Source: Nesterenkonia natronophila
Lineage (GTDB): Bacteria > Actinomycetota > Actinomycetes > Actinomycetales > Micrococcaceae
Assembly (NCBI RefSeq): GCF_003595215.1
Contig: NZ_QYZP01000002.1
Location: forward strand, 124,001-188,000
Length of the DNA stretch: 64,000 nucleotides
Direction of reading: 5' to 3'
Part shown: positions 9,527 to 18,016 of the stretch, piece after piece
Layout: every line of letters starts with the position of its first letter
How positions within the stretch are numbered: the first letter of the stretch is position 1
The notes under the pieces: generated by a model
What the model saw: only the letters and a program-made list of their open reading frames with translations
Database searches by the model: none
What the model was told of the DNA's origin: nothing
Program-made: the position numbers and the translations under genes

Positions 9527-9955
9527 TCAGTCCTCCTCGAACGAGAATTCCAGCAGGTCAAAGAGGAATTCGCTCACAGTGGCCCCTTCCGGCGTCCACT
9601 CGTACTTGTCGTTGTTGCGCCGGTGAATCATCGGGTCGGGAATGTTGAGATCGGACGTCTCGACGCCCCAAACCCAACGTTCTTCCTCATCTTCCAGAAA
9701 CAGCAGGTAACCATCTTCTGTGACCAGCTCATCCGGATCGAAAATGAAGTGGTAAGCCTCCAGAATCTCCTCACATTTGCCCAGAGCTAGATACAGCTCC
9801 TCCAGTATGAGCGGCAGTCTTGTTCGCTCCGGCAGCTCGGAGTCCGCCACCAGCTCCTTGAGCTCGCTGCGGCTGTAACCTTCGCCAGGTGTCCATTCGT
9901 CGTCAAGATACCGGGGGACCAAAGCTTTGAACTTGTCCAGGAACATCTCCGCCAT
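9527..9955 (-). CDS. SMI1/KNR4 (SUKH)-like protein
   Basis: A 142-residue, very acidic protein (C-terminus LLEFSFEED). The segment ILEAYHFIFDPDELVTEDG, followed by LLFLEDEEERWVWGV, has the look of the SUKH/SMI1-KNR4 fold: an acidic strand pair with conserved Trp. SUKH proteins include many toxin-immunity proteins, but no toxin gene is adjacent here, and this one precedes a HIT gene by 2 bases. The start at ATG 9955 (MAEMFL) is supported by GGGAAG about 8 bases upstream; an ATG at 10012 is the alternative. The family call is by eye and moderate. Confidence 0.6.
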   Translation of the reverse strand: MAEMFLDKFKALVPRYLDDEWTPGEGYSRSELKELVADSELPERTRLPLILEELYLALGKCEEILEAYHFIFDPDELVTEDGYLLFLEDEEERWVWGVETSDLNIPDPMIHRRNNDKYEWTPEGATVSEFLFDLLEFSFEED

Positions 9956-10191
9956 CGCTCGCTCACTTCCCGCCTTCCACTGTGCGCCTACCGGTTTCCG
10001 GCCTGCTCTCATGTCATCTTATGGTCCCCGGGAAGAAGTGCGGCAACCCGATGCGTTGACCAAAGCGGGTGTTCCGGATGGACCACCGTTGCACCCGCCA
10101 CGACCTATGGGCGCAAGTGCCGCATAGGGCATACTGTCCTGAGGTAAATCCGCGCGATTGTCGCGTTCATCGAAAGGAAACCCGCCGTACA

Positions 10192-11619
10192 GTGTCTGAG
10201 ACTCACACCTCCCGGCCCACCCGTGTTGCAGTCGTCGGTGCAGGTCCCGCCGGGGTCTACGCATCGGACATCTTGGCCAAGGCCCAGAAGAAGCGCGATC
10301 TGCGTTTCTCCATTGACCTCTTCGACCGGTACCCGGCCCCGTTTGGTCTTATCCGCTACGGCGTCGCGCCGGATCATCCGCGAATCAAGGGCATCATCAA
10401 GGCTCTGCACAAAGTCATGGACCGGGGCGATGTCCGGCTCTTCGGAAATGTGGACATCGGCTCAGACCTGAGTATCGATGACCTGAGGGCACACTACGAC
10501 GCTGTCGTCTTCGCCACCGGCGCCGTCAAGGACGTCGAGATGGATCTCCCCGGGGTGGAGCTGGAGGGCTCCTTCGGCGCTGCTGACTTTGTGTCCTGGT
10601 ATGACGGGCATCCGGACTACCCGCGTGAGTGGCCCCTGGAGGCTGAACAGGTCGCGGTGATCGGCAACGGAAATGTCGCCTTGGACGTGGCGCGGGTGCT
10701 CTCTAAACAGCCTGAAGATCTGTTAGCCACCGAGATCCCGGACAACGTCTACCAGGGGCTGGCGGCCTCGCCGGTCAAGGACGTGCACATATTCGGCCGA
10801 CGCGGTCCCGCTCAGGTGAAGTTCACCCCGCTGGAGCTGCGCGAACTCTCGCACTCAGAGGATGTGGACATAGTTCTCTACGAGGAGGATTTCGACTTCG
10901 ACGAGGCTTCAGATGAGGCCATCAAGTCCAATAATCAGATCAAGACCATGGTGAACACTCTCGCGAACTGGCTGGTCGAGCAGGAGGAACGCACTGAGGA
11001 GGCCTCCCGCAGACTTCACCTTCACTTCCTTCACCAGCCAGTGGAGATCATTGAAGGCCAGGACAGCGGCGGTCAGGGGACAGGAAAGGTGGCCGGGATC
11101 CGTTTCGAGCGTATGGAGCTCGACGGTTCGGGCAATGTGAGGGGCACCGGTGAGTATCAGGACTACCCGGTGCAGGCGGTCTATCGCGCTATCGGCTACT
11201 TCGGCTCGGAGATCGCAGGAATTCCATTCGATGCTAAGCGCGGGGTGGTGCGCAATGAGGCCGGTCGCGTCTTGGATGAGGACGGACGCCACGTCCCCGG
11301 CACCTATGCCACTGGTTGGATCAAGCGCGGTCCGGTGGGGCTGATCGGCCATACGAAGGGTGACGCGTTGGAAACGATGGACTGCCTGATCAGCGACATT
11401 GATCGCCTTCCTCTCGCTGAGCATCCGGAGGAGGGCGCGATCCTGGAACTGCTGGATTCCCGAGGCGTGGAGTACACCACTTGGGAGGGCTGGTTGAAAC
11501 TCGATGAGCACGAGCTTGCCCTCGGCGAAGCCGCTTCCGAGTCAGGTCAGGTGCAGCGTGAGCGGGTCAAAGTGGTTCCCCGCGCGGACATGGTCAGGGT
11601 CAGCCGCGCTCAGCCCTGA
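10192..11619 (+). CDS. fprA: Ferredoxin/flavodoxin--NADP+ reductase (FprA type)
   Basis: An adrenodoxin-reductase-like flavoprotein of 475 residues that moves electrons between NADPH and ferredoxins. FAD site RVAVVGAGPAGVYAS, then APFGLIRYGVAPDHP, NADP site VAVIGNGNVALDVARVL, IFGRRGPAQVKFT, and the C-terminal YATGWIKRGPVGLIGHTKGDA are all present. The start is GTG 10192 (VSETHTS) with AGGAAA about 12 bases upstream. The frame stays open upstream without similarity. Its last 10 bases overlap the end of the converging htpX. Confidence 0.92.
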   Translation: MSETHTSRPTRVAVVGAGPAGVYASDILAKAQKKRDLRFSIDLFDRYPAPFGLIRYGVAPDHPRIKGIIKALHKVMDRGDVRLFGNVDIGSDLSIDDLRAHYDAVVFATGAVKDVEMDLPGVELEGSFGAADFVSWYDGHPDYPREWPLEAEQVAVIGNGNVALDVARVLSKQPEDLLATEIPDNVYQGLAASPVKDVHIFGRRGPAQVKFTPLELRELSHSEDVDIVLYEEDFDFDEASDEAIKSNNQIKTMVNTLANWLVEQEERTEEASRRLHLHFLHQPVEIIEGQDSGGQGTGKVAGIRFERMELDGSGNVRGTGEYQDYPVQAVYRAIGYFGSEIAGIPFDAKRGVVRNEAGRVLDEDGRHVPGTYATGWIKRGPVGLIGHTKGDALETMDCLISDIDRLPLAEHPEEGAILELLDSRGVEYTTWEGWLKLDEHELALGEAASESGQVQRERVKVVPRADMVRVSRAQP

Positions 11620-12485
11620 CCAGCCATCTCTTTCAGGCGCGCTATCCGGTCGTCCATCGGCGGGTGAGTGGAGAACATCTGCCGTGCCCGCGGGCCGAAC
11701 GGATTAGCGATCATCATATGAGCGTGCGCATCATGCTTCGGGTCCTCCTTCAGCGGGATCCTGGAGATGCCGTTCTGCAGCTTGTCCAGAGCGGAGGCCA
11801 GGGCCAGGGGATCCCCGGAGAGCTCAGCACCGTCTGAATCGGCGTCGTATTCGCGGGTCCGGCTGATGGCTGAACGTATCAGACTCGCAGCCAGTGGCAT
11901 CAGAATAACCGCCAGCAGTGCTCCGATCAGCGCCAGCGGGTTGCCCCCTCCGCCACGGCCGCGGCCGCCGCCGAAGAGGATGAAGAACTGAGTGATGGTG
12001 GTAAGGAACCCTGCGACTGCCGCCGCGACTGAGGAGATCAGAATGTCACGGTTGTAGATGTGCATCAGCTCGTGACCCGTCACTGCGCGCAACTCTCTTG
12101 GGGTCAACAGGTTCAGAATCCCCTCGGTGAAGCAGACCACGCCACGCTCCGGGTTGCGTCCGGTGGCGAAGGCGTTAGGGGTCGGCTGGGGTGAGACGAA
12201 CACGCGTGGGACCGGTTCCTGGGCCCGGTGGGCGAGTTCCTCGACCATCTCATAGAGGGCCGGAGCCTGCTCGCGGCTGACGGGATAGGCGCCCATTGCG
12301 CGGATGGCGATCTTGTCCGAATTCCAGTACGAGTAGGCGACGGAGAACACCCCGATCCCTGCAAATATGAAAAGCACCGCCGGGCTTTGCATGGAGTAGG
12401 CCACAATGGCGCCCACCATGAGCACCATGGCGAACAGGAAGGCCAGCAGCCCAGCAGTGCGCAGCCGTCCGTGGTGGTGATGCAT
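11610..12485 (-). CDS. htpX: HtpX-like membrane zinc metalloprotease
   Basis: Membrane-bound M48 protease for quality control of misfolded membrane proteins. Zinc-binding GHELMH sits near residue 135, with the third ligand in the TREYDAD segment. Two N-terminal helices and two more helices around a Gly/Arg loop (GGGRGRGGGGN) match the family. The 291-residue length is typical. An N-terminal His run (HHHHGR) may be a metal-binding tail. It converges on fprA with a 10-base overlap and diverges from the phosphate transporter gene. Confidence 0.9.
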   Translation of the reverse strand: MHHHHGRLRTAGLLAFLFAMVLMVGAIVAYSMQSPAVLFIFAGIGVFSVAYSYWNSDKIAIRAMGAYPVSREQAPALYEMVEELAHRAQEPVPRVFVSPQPTPNAFATGRNPERGVVCFTEGILNLLTPRELRAVTGHELMHIYNRDILISSVAAAVAGFLTTITQFFILFGGGRGRGGGGNPLALIGALLAVILMPLAASLIRSAISRTREYDADSDGAELSGDPLALASALDKLQNGISRIPLKEDPKHDAHAHMMIANPFGPRARQMFSTHPPMDDRIARLKEMAGQG

Positions 12486-12596
12486 CCTTGACTCCTGTCA
12501 TTTGCTACGTCAGTGACTCGTTCACCTCAATCAACGCCATTCTATGACGCGGTGTTCCGCCGAGATTCACGTCACTCTCGGCATCTGTTGAGTGAA

Positions 12597-12625
12597 GTTC
12601 CCAGTTTGTTTACCTTCAGTTCACT
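12597..12625 (+). promoter_or_regulatory. PHO-box-like direct repeats before the Na/phosphate cotransporter
   Basis: Three heptamers recur with an exact 11-base period: GTTCCCA at 12597, GTTTACC at 12608 and GTTCACT at 12619. The actinobacterial PhoP consensus established in Streptomyces is tandem GTTCACC units spaced by 11. A further isolated GTTCACC lies at 12520-12526. The site is 89 bases before the ATG of a phosphate transporter, which is the expected target. Phosphate-starvation control by PhoP is inferred. Confidence 0.65.
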
Positions 12626-12713
12626 TTCGACTGTCAGCCTGCACAGGACAGAGCAACTGGATCGCGCCAGTACCTTCGAGGTTTTTCCCTCACCACGCAC
12701 GAACGGAGAGCTG

Positions 12714-13946
12714 ATGGCTGTACTGCCAGCACCGGAGAAGCATGAAACGCTCACCACCGACCTAGCTGCTGGCACTGGGGCATCGAGCCGGCTCCCTGCA
12801 GGCCTCCACCACAGATTCTCCGCCAGAACCGTCAACGTTCTGAACTGGTTGATCGTCGCGGCCTCCGTCTACGTGCTCATCACCGCGGTGAACGTGATCG
12901 GTTCAGGCTTCTCCCTCGCTGCAGGTGACCGCGCGGCTTCGCTCTTCGAGTTCGCTGCCAACCCAATCGTCGGACTGATGATCGGCATTGCCGCGACCGC
13001 GCTGAGCCAGTCCTCCTCCACCACCACCTCTGTCACCGTTGGACTGGTAGCGGGAGGTCTGCCGCTGGGGATCGCAGTGCCGATCATCCTGGGGGCGAAT
13101 ATCGGGACAACGCTGACCAACACTTTGGTCAGCCTGGGCATGGTCCGGGATAAGGCCCAGTTTCGGCGAGGTTTCGCAGCCGCCACTGTGCACGACTTCT
13201 TCAACCTTCTAGCCGTTGCCATCTTCCTCCCGCTGGAGATTGCGTTCGGGCTGTTGGAGCGGCTCGCCACGGCCTCCGCTTCGGCCCTGTCCGGCACCGA
13301 CGGTGGCATTGTCGCGATGATCTTCGGTGGCTTGGGCACTCTTGTGAAGGGCGCTACCACGCCGCTGGCGCAGCTGATCACCTGGAGCCTTGGCTGGCTG
13401 CCCGGGGTCTGGGCCGGTGTGGCGATGATCGTGGTTGCCATCGCCCTGATTCTGGCAGTGATCAACCTCATTGGTCGAAAGCTCAGGGCGCTGTTGGTGG
13501 GTCGTGCTCAGCGCGTTCTCAACTCCGCGATCGGCCGCGGTCCGATCACCTCGATCGGTTCAGGTGCTGTGGTGACGGTGATGGTTCAGTCGTCGTCCAC
13601 TACGACCGCACTGATGGTCCCGCTGGCCGGCTCCGGCGCGCTGACTCTCCGCCAGCTCTATCCCTTCGCACTGGGGGCCAACATCGGCACCACGATCACG
13701 GCGCTCGTAGCCGCTTTCGCTTTCGACGGCGAGCTGGGCACTATCGCTCTGACCGCCGCCCTGGTTCACCTGTTCTTTAATGTGCTCGGCACAGCGGTGA
13801 TCTACGGGCTGCCCGGCATTCGTGAGATACCACTCAAGGGGGCCGAGTGGATCTCGAATCTGGCCGCTGAGCGCACCCTGGTCGCACTGGCGTGGGTGGT
13901 GGGCATCTTCATCGCACTGCCGCTATTACTGATCTTCCTGCTCTGA
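12714..13946 (+). CDS. Na+/phosphate cotransporter (NptA/PNaS family)
   Basis: A 410-residue polytopic membrane protein that would import phosphate with sodium. The diagnostic duplicated motif is present twice: ALSQSSSTTTSVTVG and MVQSSSTTTALMV, each followed by GANIGTT. A soluble N-terminal stretch of about 35 residues precedes the first helix. ATG 12714 is chosen for the GGAGAG 4 bases upstream; the frame is open from 12513 but that part is unlike the family and would contain the PHO-box repeats. Expression is probably induced by phosphate limitation. YajQ follows on the opposite strand. Confidence 0.88.
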   Translation: MAVLPAPEKHETLTTDLAAGTGASSRLPAGLHHRFSARTVNVLNWLIVAASVYVLITAVNVIGSGFSLAAGDRAASLFEFAANPIVGLMIGIAATALSQSSSTTTSVTVGLVAGGLPLGIAVPIILGANIGTTLTNTLVSLGMVRDKAQFRRGFAAATVHDFFNLLAVAIFLPLEIAFGLLERLATASASALSGTDGGIVAMIFGGLGTLVKGATTPLAQLITWSLGWLPGVWAGVAMIVVAIALILAVINLIGRKLRALLVGRAQRVLNSAIGRGPITSIGSGAVVTVMVQSSSTTTALMVPLAGSGALTLRQLYPFALGANIGTTITALVAAFAFDGELGTIALTAALVHLFFNVLGTAVIYGLPGIREIPLKGAEWISNLAAERTLVALAWVVGIFIALPLLLIFLL

Positions 13947-13971
13947 GCCGCCTTTATGGCAACACTGAGGG

Positions 13972-14460
13972 TCACCGCATGTTGATGAACTGCAGGTCAG
14001 CGTCTTCGAAGTCCTTCAGCATGGAGATCACAGCCTGCAGGTCGTCACGGGATTTGGATGAGACTCGCAGCTCATCCCCCTGGATCTGAGCTTTGACCGA
14101 CTTCGGCCCTTCGTCACGGATCATCTTGGTGATCTTCTTCGCTGTGGCCTGATCGATGCCCTCCTTGATCTGGCCTTCGATCCGGTACACCTTGCCTGAC
14201 TGCTTCGGTTCCGAGGCCTCGTAGGATTTCAGCGATATGCCCCGCTTGATGAGCTTGCTCTCCAACACATCATTGGCGGCCTTGACTCTCTCCTCAGCGT
14301 TGGCGGTGACGATGATCAGCTCACCCGTCTGTTCCAAAGACGCTCCGGTGCCCTTGAAGTCGTATCGCTGAGCGACCTCTTTGGACGCTTGATTCAGTGC
14401 ATTCGACACCTCCTGAGCGTCGACTTTGGAGACGATGTCGAATGTCGATTCCTTAGCCAT
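13972..14460 (-). CDS. yajQ: YajQ-family nucleotide-binding protein
   Basis: A cytoplasmic 162-residue protein of the UPF0234/YajQ family, with tandem ferredoxin-like folds. Members in other bacteria bind nucleic acids or cyclic di-GMP. The N-terminal [36 protein letters not shown] and the C-terminal [11 protein letters not shown] are characteristic. The start at ATG 14460 has GAAGGAG 7 bases upstream, and TAGTCT on the minus strand (14497-14502) is a plausible -10. It is monocistronic. Confidence 0.92.
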   Translation of the reverse strand: MAKESTFDIVSKVDAQEVSNALNQASKEVAQRYDFKGTGASLEQTGELIIVTANAEERVKAANDVLESKLIKRGISLKSYEASEPKQSGKVYRIEGQIKEGIDQATAKKITKMIRDEGPKSVKAQIQGDELRVSSKSRDDLQAVISMLKDFEDADLQFINMR

Positions 14461-14641
14461 GAGTGCTCCTTCTCTCTGCGGACTGATGTGTAGTACAGAC
14501 TACGACGCCTCCACGGCGCTCATTGTCGAAGCTGAATTCGAAGTCCCGGCTGCAGGGTCATCGCTCGCTTGCGCGGGCTGAGCTGAGCTGAGGCTGCAGG
14601 CCCAGGCTCCCGCCCATTGGGTGCGCCCTGCCGGTGTAGCC
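14461..14641. other. Intergenic region between yajQ and the symporter small-subunit gene
   Basis: This holds the yajQ promoter (TAGTCT at 14497-14502, minus strand) and the 3' flank of the symporter small-subunit gene. I found no ORF with a ribosome binding site and no clear terminator with a T-tract. Confidence 0.4.
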
Positions 14642-14773
14642 TCAGATGATTCTGCGACCGCGTCTGCGTGCCTCATTCCAGTCCGTCATGAAGCCGCGGA
14701 GCAGCACCGCAAACACTCCCAACACCAGAGCCGGCCACATCAGGACATAAATTGTGAGCATCAGAGTTTCCAT
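14642..14773 (-). CDS. Small single-helix subunit of a sodium:solute symporter
   Basis: A 43-residue ORF: METLMLTIYVLMWP, a hydrophobic stretch to about residue 25, then a basic C-terminus (RRRGRR). It matches in length and layout the small accessory subunits encoded right after certain sodium:solute symporters. ATG 14773 has GAGGAGA 7 bases upstream. It overlaps the last 13 bases of the symporter frame, so it was built to be co-translated. The gene is intact although its partner is decayed. Function is inferred from position and shape. Confidence 0.7.
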   Translation of the reverse strand: METLMLTIYVLMWPALVLGVFAVLLRGFMTDWNEARRRGRRII

Positions 14774-15963
14774 GTTGGGCTCTCCTCTCGGGTGGTGCCG
14801 GCGGATACTGTTTCCGGAGTCTCAGGCTGAGCGGGTGTCGTGTCGAAGTTGCCTACGCGTTTCTGGATGGCGCTGAAGTCGAAGGTTGCGCTGTTCGGAA
14901 GGCAGATGGCGAGGCAAACCAAAGTGCTCACTGAATAGGCCACCAGAGAGGCGCTGAGCACGGTGTAGTCATGGAGGGAGCCCAGTGCGAAGGGGAGCGT
15001 CACCGCAACTGCAGCGATTCCTACGACCTTGCCCACCTGGAGGCCGAAGAACCCAAAGGCCATCAGGCCCAGCACCACCCCAACGCCCACAGCCGCCAGG
15101 ACATCTATTGCGAGGGCGAAGAGGGTGACGTCTAAGGGGACCCAGCCGAACCGCACGGGCACGAAGACTGCGAGCGCTGTCAATACCGCTGTGACGAAAC
15201 CCGCATTAGTGATCTTCTGCCAGTAGAAGCTTGCAATCACCGGGAAGACCAGTGCGCCCCAGAGGGCGCCGACAAAGACCAGCATGTCCAGAATGTCCAG
15301 CTGCATGCCGGCAAGCACTACAGCGATCGTGGTGGCGACGATCATCGTCACGCGCCCTACGAACAGCATTGTCTTGGCGCGCGCCTTTCCGCGGGCTGCA
15401 ACGTTCTGGCCATAGATGTCCGCCATCACAATGGAGGACAGAGCGGAGAGGTCAGAATCTGCGGTGGAGGAGAGTGCCCCAACAATCATGACCAGGAAAA
15501 GAGCCACCAGCACGGTGGTCCTCCCGCACGGCAAAGAGTCGTTGAGCGATGGTCTGGTTGCCGATGGCGTAGGCAAGAACCGCGGCGATGTAGGGAGCGC
15601 CCTGATGCATGAACGCTTCCGAGGAGAAGAAGTTCGACTGTTGTGCCGTGAGATTCCCCGCATGACCTGCATGAAGTCGGTAAGTGCCGAGGCGCGAAAA
15701 CCTGACCAAAAGGTGTAGAGCAAGACCCCAGAAGCCACTGCCAGCACACCCTGTACGAACGACAGTGGTGAGAACAGAGCAATGATGGCACCCCCAGCCA
15801 CCAGGTTGCTCATCAGGTTGATCAGGCTTCCCACCACGTTGGAGCCTGCCAGCATCAGCTGGCTGGAGCTTCCGTGGCGAGCTCGCACCACTTCAGCGAA
15901 CGGGCGAACTGGAGTCCATGCGTTCCTTTCATCAGATACCCGGCGATAGGAGGTGCACCCTTT
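14761..15963 (-). pseudogene. Decayed sodium:solute symporter (SSS family)
   Basis: Strong SSS-family segments appear in two frames. One frame reads FAEVVRARHG...NVVGSLINLMSNLVAGG...SALTDFMQV. A second frame, about 15530-15660, reads NFFSSEAFMHQGAPYIAAV and AIGNQTIAQRLFAVRED. The first frame then resumes at LVALFLVMIVGALSSTADSD and runs to a normal C-terminus. Joins fall near 15655-15675 and 15511-15533; transmembrane material expected between these motifs is missing at both. The N-terminal roughly 100 residues are also absent and no start is usable. The original substrate (an organic acid or amino acid with sodium) is unknown. Sequencing error cannot explain the missing helices. Confidence 0.75.
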
Positions 15964-16279
15964 TCAGCCAGTATTCAGCTGAATCTCACGAATCGATCAG
16001 GGTCGAGCCTGGTAAACATGTCGGTGAGAAGGGGCAAGACAGTCTGCCGCGTCCAGGACTGGCGTTCGTGAGAATGTGGCTTCCGCAGCTGTCACGTCCT
16101 GTGGGTCGTTCAGATCAGTGAGCCTAGCTTCGAGGCCCTCGGCATCAAGCTCCAGCACGTCGACGGCCTCGGACTCACAATGAAAACAAGCCTGAAATCG
16201 CACTCGTCGCCAGGATTCGAAAATTGCGGTCGGGGTGCGGTAAAGTTGACCGGTGCTTGCGCTCGGGCGCGTTCATCAC
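15964..16279. other. Intergenic region before tRNA-Tyr
   Basis: The region separates the symporter remnant from tRNA-Tyr. A minus-strand ORF of 68 codons (15997-16203, GTG start) has a protein-like middle (VDVLELDAEGLEARLTDL) but no ribosome binding site and no family I know; it may be a gene remnant. TTCGAA (16216) and TAAAGT (16241) could form the tRNA promoter, with a wide 19-base spacer. Confidence 0.35.
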
Positions 16280-16361
16280 GGCGGGTTACCCGAGCGGCCA
16301 AAGGGGGCTGACTGTAAATCAGCTGGCACTGCCTACGTGGGTTCGAATCCCTCACCCGCCA
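16280..16361 (+). tRNA. tRNA-Tyr (GTA)
   Basis: An 82-base class II tRNA with a long variable arm. The acceptor stem GGCGGGT pairs with ACCCGCC; the anticodon stem GCTGA/TCAGC encloses the loop CTGTAAA, giving anticodon GTA. The T-loop is TTCGAAT. The discriminator is A16361 and CCA is not encoded. Confidence 0.97.
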
Positions 16362-16387
16362 CGTAAGCGCTCGCAGCGCAGGCGCCC

Positions 16388-16424
16388 AGCGGTCCGGGAT
16401 CATATGTGAGAGTCCCGGGCCGCT
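16388..16424 (+). terminator. Hairpin terminator after tRNA-Tyr
   Basis: A 12-bp stem (16388-16399 with 16413-16424, one G-U pair) encloses a 13-base loop. It is strongly GC-rich but lacks a T-tract, as many actinobacterial terminators do. Confidence 0.55.
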
Positions 16425-16505
16425 CAGCACATCTCTACGATTCGCCGGCCGCTTAAAGCCTCTGTGCTCTCCACATTGCAGGCTGACTGCCGTATTGTGG
16501 CGGCC

Positions 16506-16889
16506 ATGGCTACCACTGAACTGACCTCTGACATCTTCCAGCAGACGCTGGAGGACTCCGACATTCTCTTCATTGACTTCTGGGCAGACTGGTGCGGCCC
16601 ATGCAAACAGTTCGCCCCAGTCTACGAGCAGATCTCCGAGCAGCATCCGGAGATCACATTCGGCAAAGTTGATACCGAGGCGGAACGGGAGCTCGCCGCA
16701 GCTGCAAAGATCAGCTCCATTCCCACGTTGATGGCGTTCCGGGAGAAAGTCCTGGTGTTTTCGCAGCCGGGGGCGCTGAACGCCGAGCAGCTCACACAGG
16801 TGGTTACCGCCGTGAAGGACCTGGACATGGACGAGGTCCATAAGCAGGTCGCAGAGCAGGCCGAGGGCGAATCTCCCCAGCAGGACTAG
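16506..16889 (+). CDS. Thioredoxin
   Basis: A 127-residue cytosolic thioredoxin with active site WADWCGPCKQF, the cis-Pro segment SSIPTLMAF, and an acidic C-terminal tail (EQAEGESPQQD) beyond the fold. It reduces protein disulfides, taking electrons from thioredoxin reductase (not in this window). ATG 16506 follows TATTGT (16493-16498) by 7 bases without a Shine-Dalgarno, suggesting a leaderless mRNA. Its TAG stop shares CTAG 16886-16889 with the converging glycosylase. Confidence 0.93.
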   Translation: MATTELTSDIFQQTLEDSDILFIDFWADWCGPCKQFAPVYEQISEQHPEITFGKVDTEAERELAAAAKISSIPTLMAFREKVLVFSQPGALNAEQLTQVVTAVKDLDMDEVHKQVAEQAEGESPQQD

Positions 16890-17914
16890 CGAGTCCGATG
16901 ATCCGCTGGTTCCAGGCGCGGGCCAAACCGCTGACTGCGGAAGCCGGAGAGCTTGAGGAGCCGGATCACGCGCTGGCGGTGCGGACGGAACGGTTCCAGC
17001 AGCTCCAGCATGCCAGCGTCGTCGGTCCGCTTGCCGGTGAGCGCTTCGCCTACGAAGTGCGCCAAGTGGTAGTCCCCCACGGCAGGCAGATCAGCTGATC
17101 CGTGGGAGCGCTGCAGCGCTTCAGCCGTGGTCCAGGGTCCCACACCGGGAATGGTCTGCAGCTGTTGGGCCAGGGCACGGACGCTCGAGGTTTCCACGGG
17201 AGTGGATGAGCCGAGGCGATGTATGCTTCTAGCGCGGTCTGCCAACCTGAGGATGGTCTTGGACAGTGGCGGCTGAACCCACATCTTGTGCCACTGCCAA
17301 CTTGGCACCCGCCTCAGCTGCCCGGCCGTCAGCGGCAGGCGCAGCCAGTCCGGGGTGCGGAGCTCAGCCGAGGCCGGGGCGGGGTCTCCGTGCCGGCGCA
17401 GAAGCTGTCGCCACCCATGCCTCGCCTCGCGGTGGGTGACCTTCTGCTCCAGCGTTGCTGTGACCATCTGGTCTAAGAGCGCTCCGGTGGCGGGCAGTCG
17501 CACTCCGGGATGTTGGCGGCGCACCTGCGCAAGTGTGGTGGAAAGGCGGTCGCCCAGCGCGTCGAGCAGCAGCTCCAATTCCCACCAGTCATCCTGCGCC
17601 CCGAGCATGGCGGATGCACGCTCCATGGCCGAACTCAGCGCTTCCTCCCCATCAGCCACGGCTCGCACCCGCACTTGGGAAGCGTCCAGCTGGTCCCACC
17701 GGAGCGTCGCGGCACCCAGGTGGCGACCGGCGGCGTCGTACTGCCGTTGGGCCATCCATGCGCCAGATCCCGGGGTGCCGCGAGCACCTCCGCGGAAAGT
17801 GCCAGGATCGGTACGAATTGAAGGATCGGCGTACCCGCGCTGAAGCGGGGAGAAGGTTCGCGGGAGATCGAAGGGTGTACCGAGATCGACCACTCTGACA
17901 GCCTGGAACGTCAC
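16886..17914 (-). CDS. DNA-3-methyladenine glycosylase-like HhH protein
   Basis: A helix-hairpin-helix base-excision glycosylase of the AlkA superfamily, 342 residues. The HhH motif is IPGVGPWTTAEAL, followed about 20 residues later by the catalytic Asp in AVGDYHLAHF. The N-terminal roughly 110 residues resemble the actinobacterial subgroup whose N-terminal domain does not look like AlkA. Alkylated purines are the likely substrate by family. The start is GTG 17914. No iron-sulfur loop is present, which distinguishes it from Nth and MutY. Confidence 0.82.
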   Translation of the reverse strand: MTFQAVRVVDLGTPFDLPRTFSPLQRGYADPSIRTDPGTFRGGARGTPGSGAWMAQRQYDAAGRHLGAATLRWDQLDASQVRVRAVADGEEALSSAMERASAMLGAQDDWWELELLLDALGDRLSTTLAQVRRQHPGVRLPATGALLDQMVTATLEQKVTHREARHGWRQLLRRHGDPAPASAELRTPDWLRLPLTAGQLRRVPSWQWHKMWVQPPLSKTILRLADRARSIHRLGSSTPVETSSVRALAQQLQTIPGVGPWTTAEALQRSHGSADLPAVGDYHLAHFVGEALTGKRTDDAGMLELLEPFRPHRQRVIRLLKLSGFRSQRFGPRLEPADHRTR

Positions 17915-18016
17915 CGGCCCACTCTACGCGCGCAGCCCTTCGAACGGTGGCGTCATTATTGCGTCACAAGTCGCAGAGGCTGGGGCGCTGGAGTGCGCGC
18001 CGGTACGCTGAAGACT

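Noticed and set aside
15997..16203. 68-codon minus-strand ORF before tRNA-Tyr
   Set aside because: It looks protein-like in the middle but has no ribosome binding site and no recognised family; kept only as a note in the intergenic entry.
16110..16841. 243-codon minus-strand frame across tRNA-Tyr and thioredoxin
   Set aside because: It runs through a tRNA, its terminator and a real gene on the other strand.
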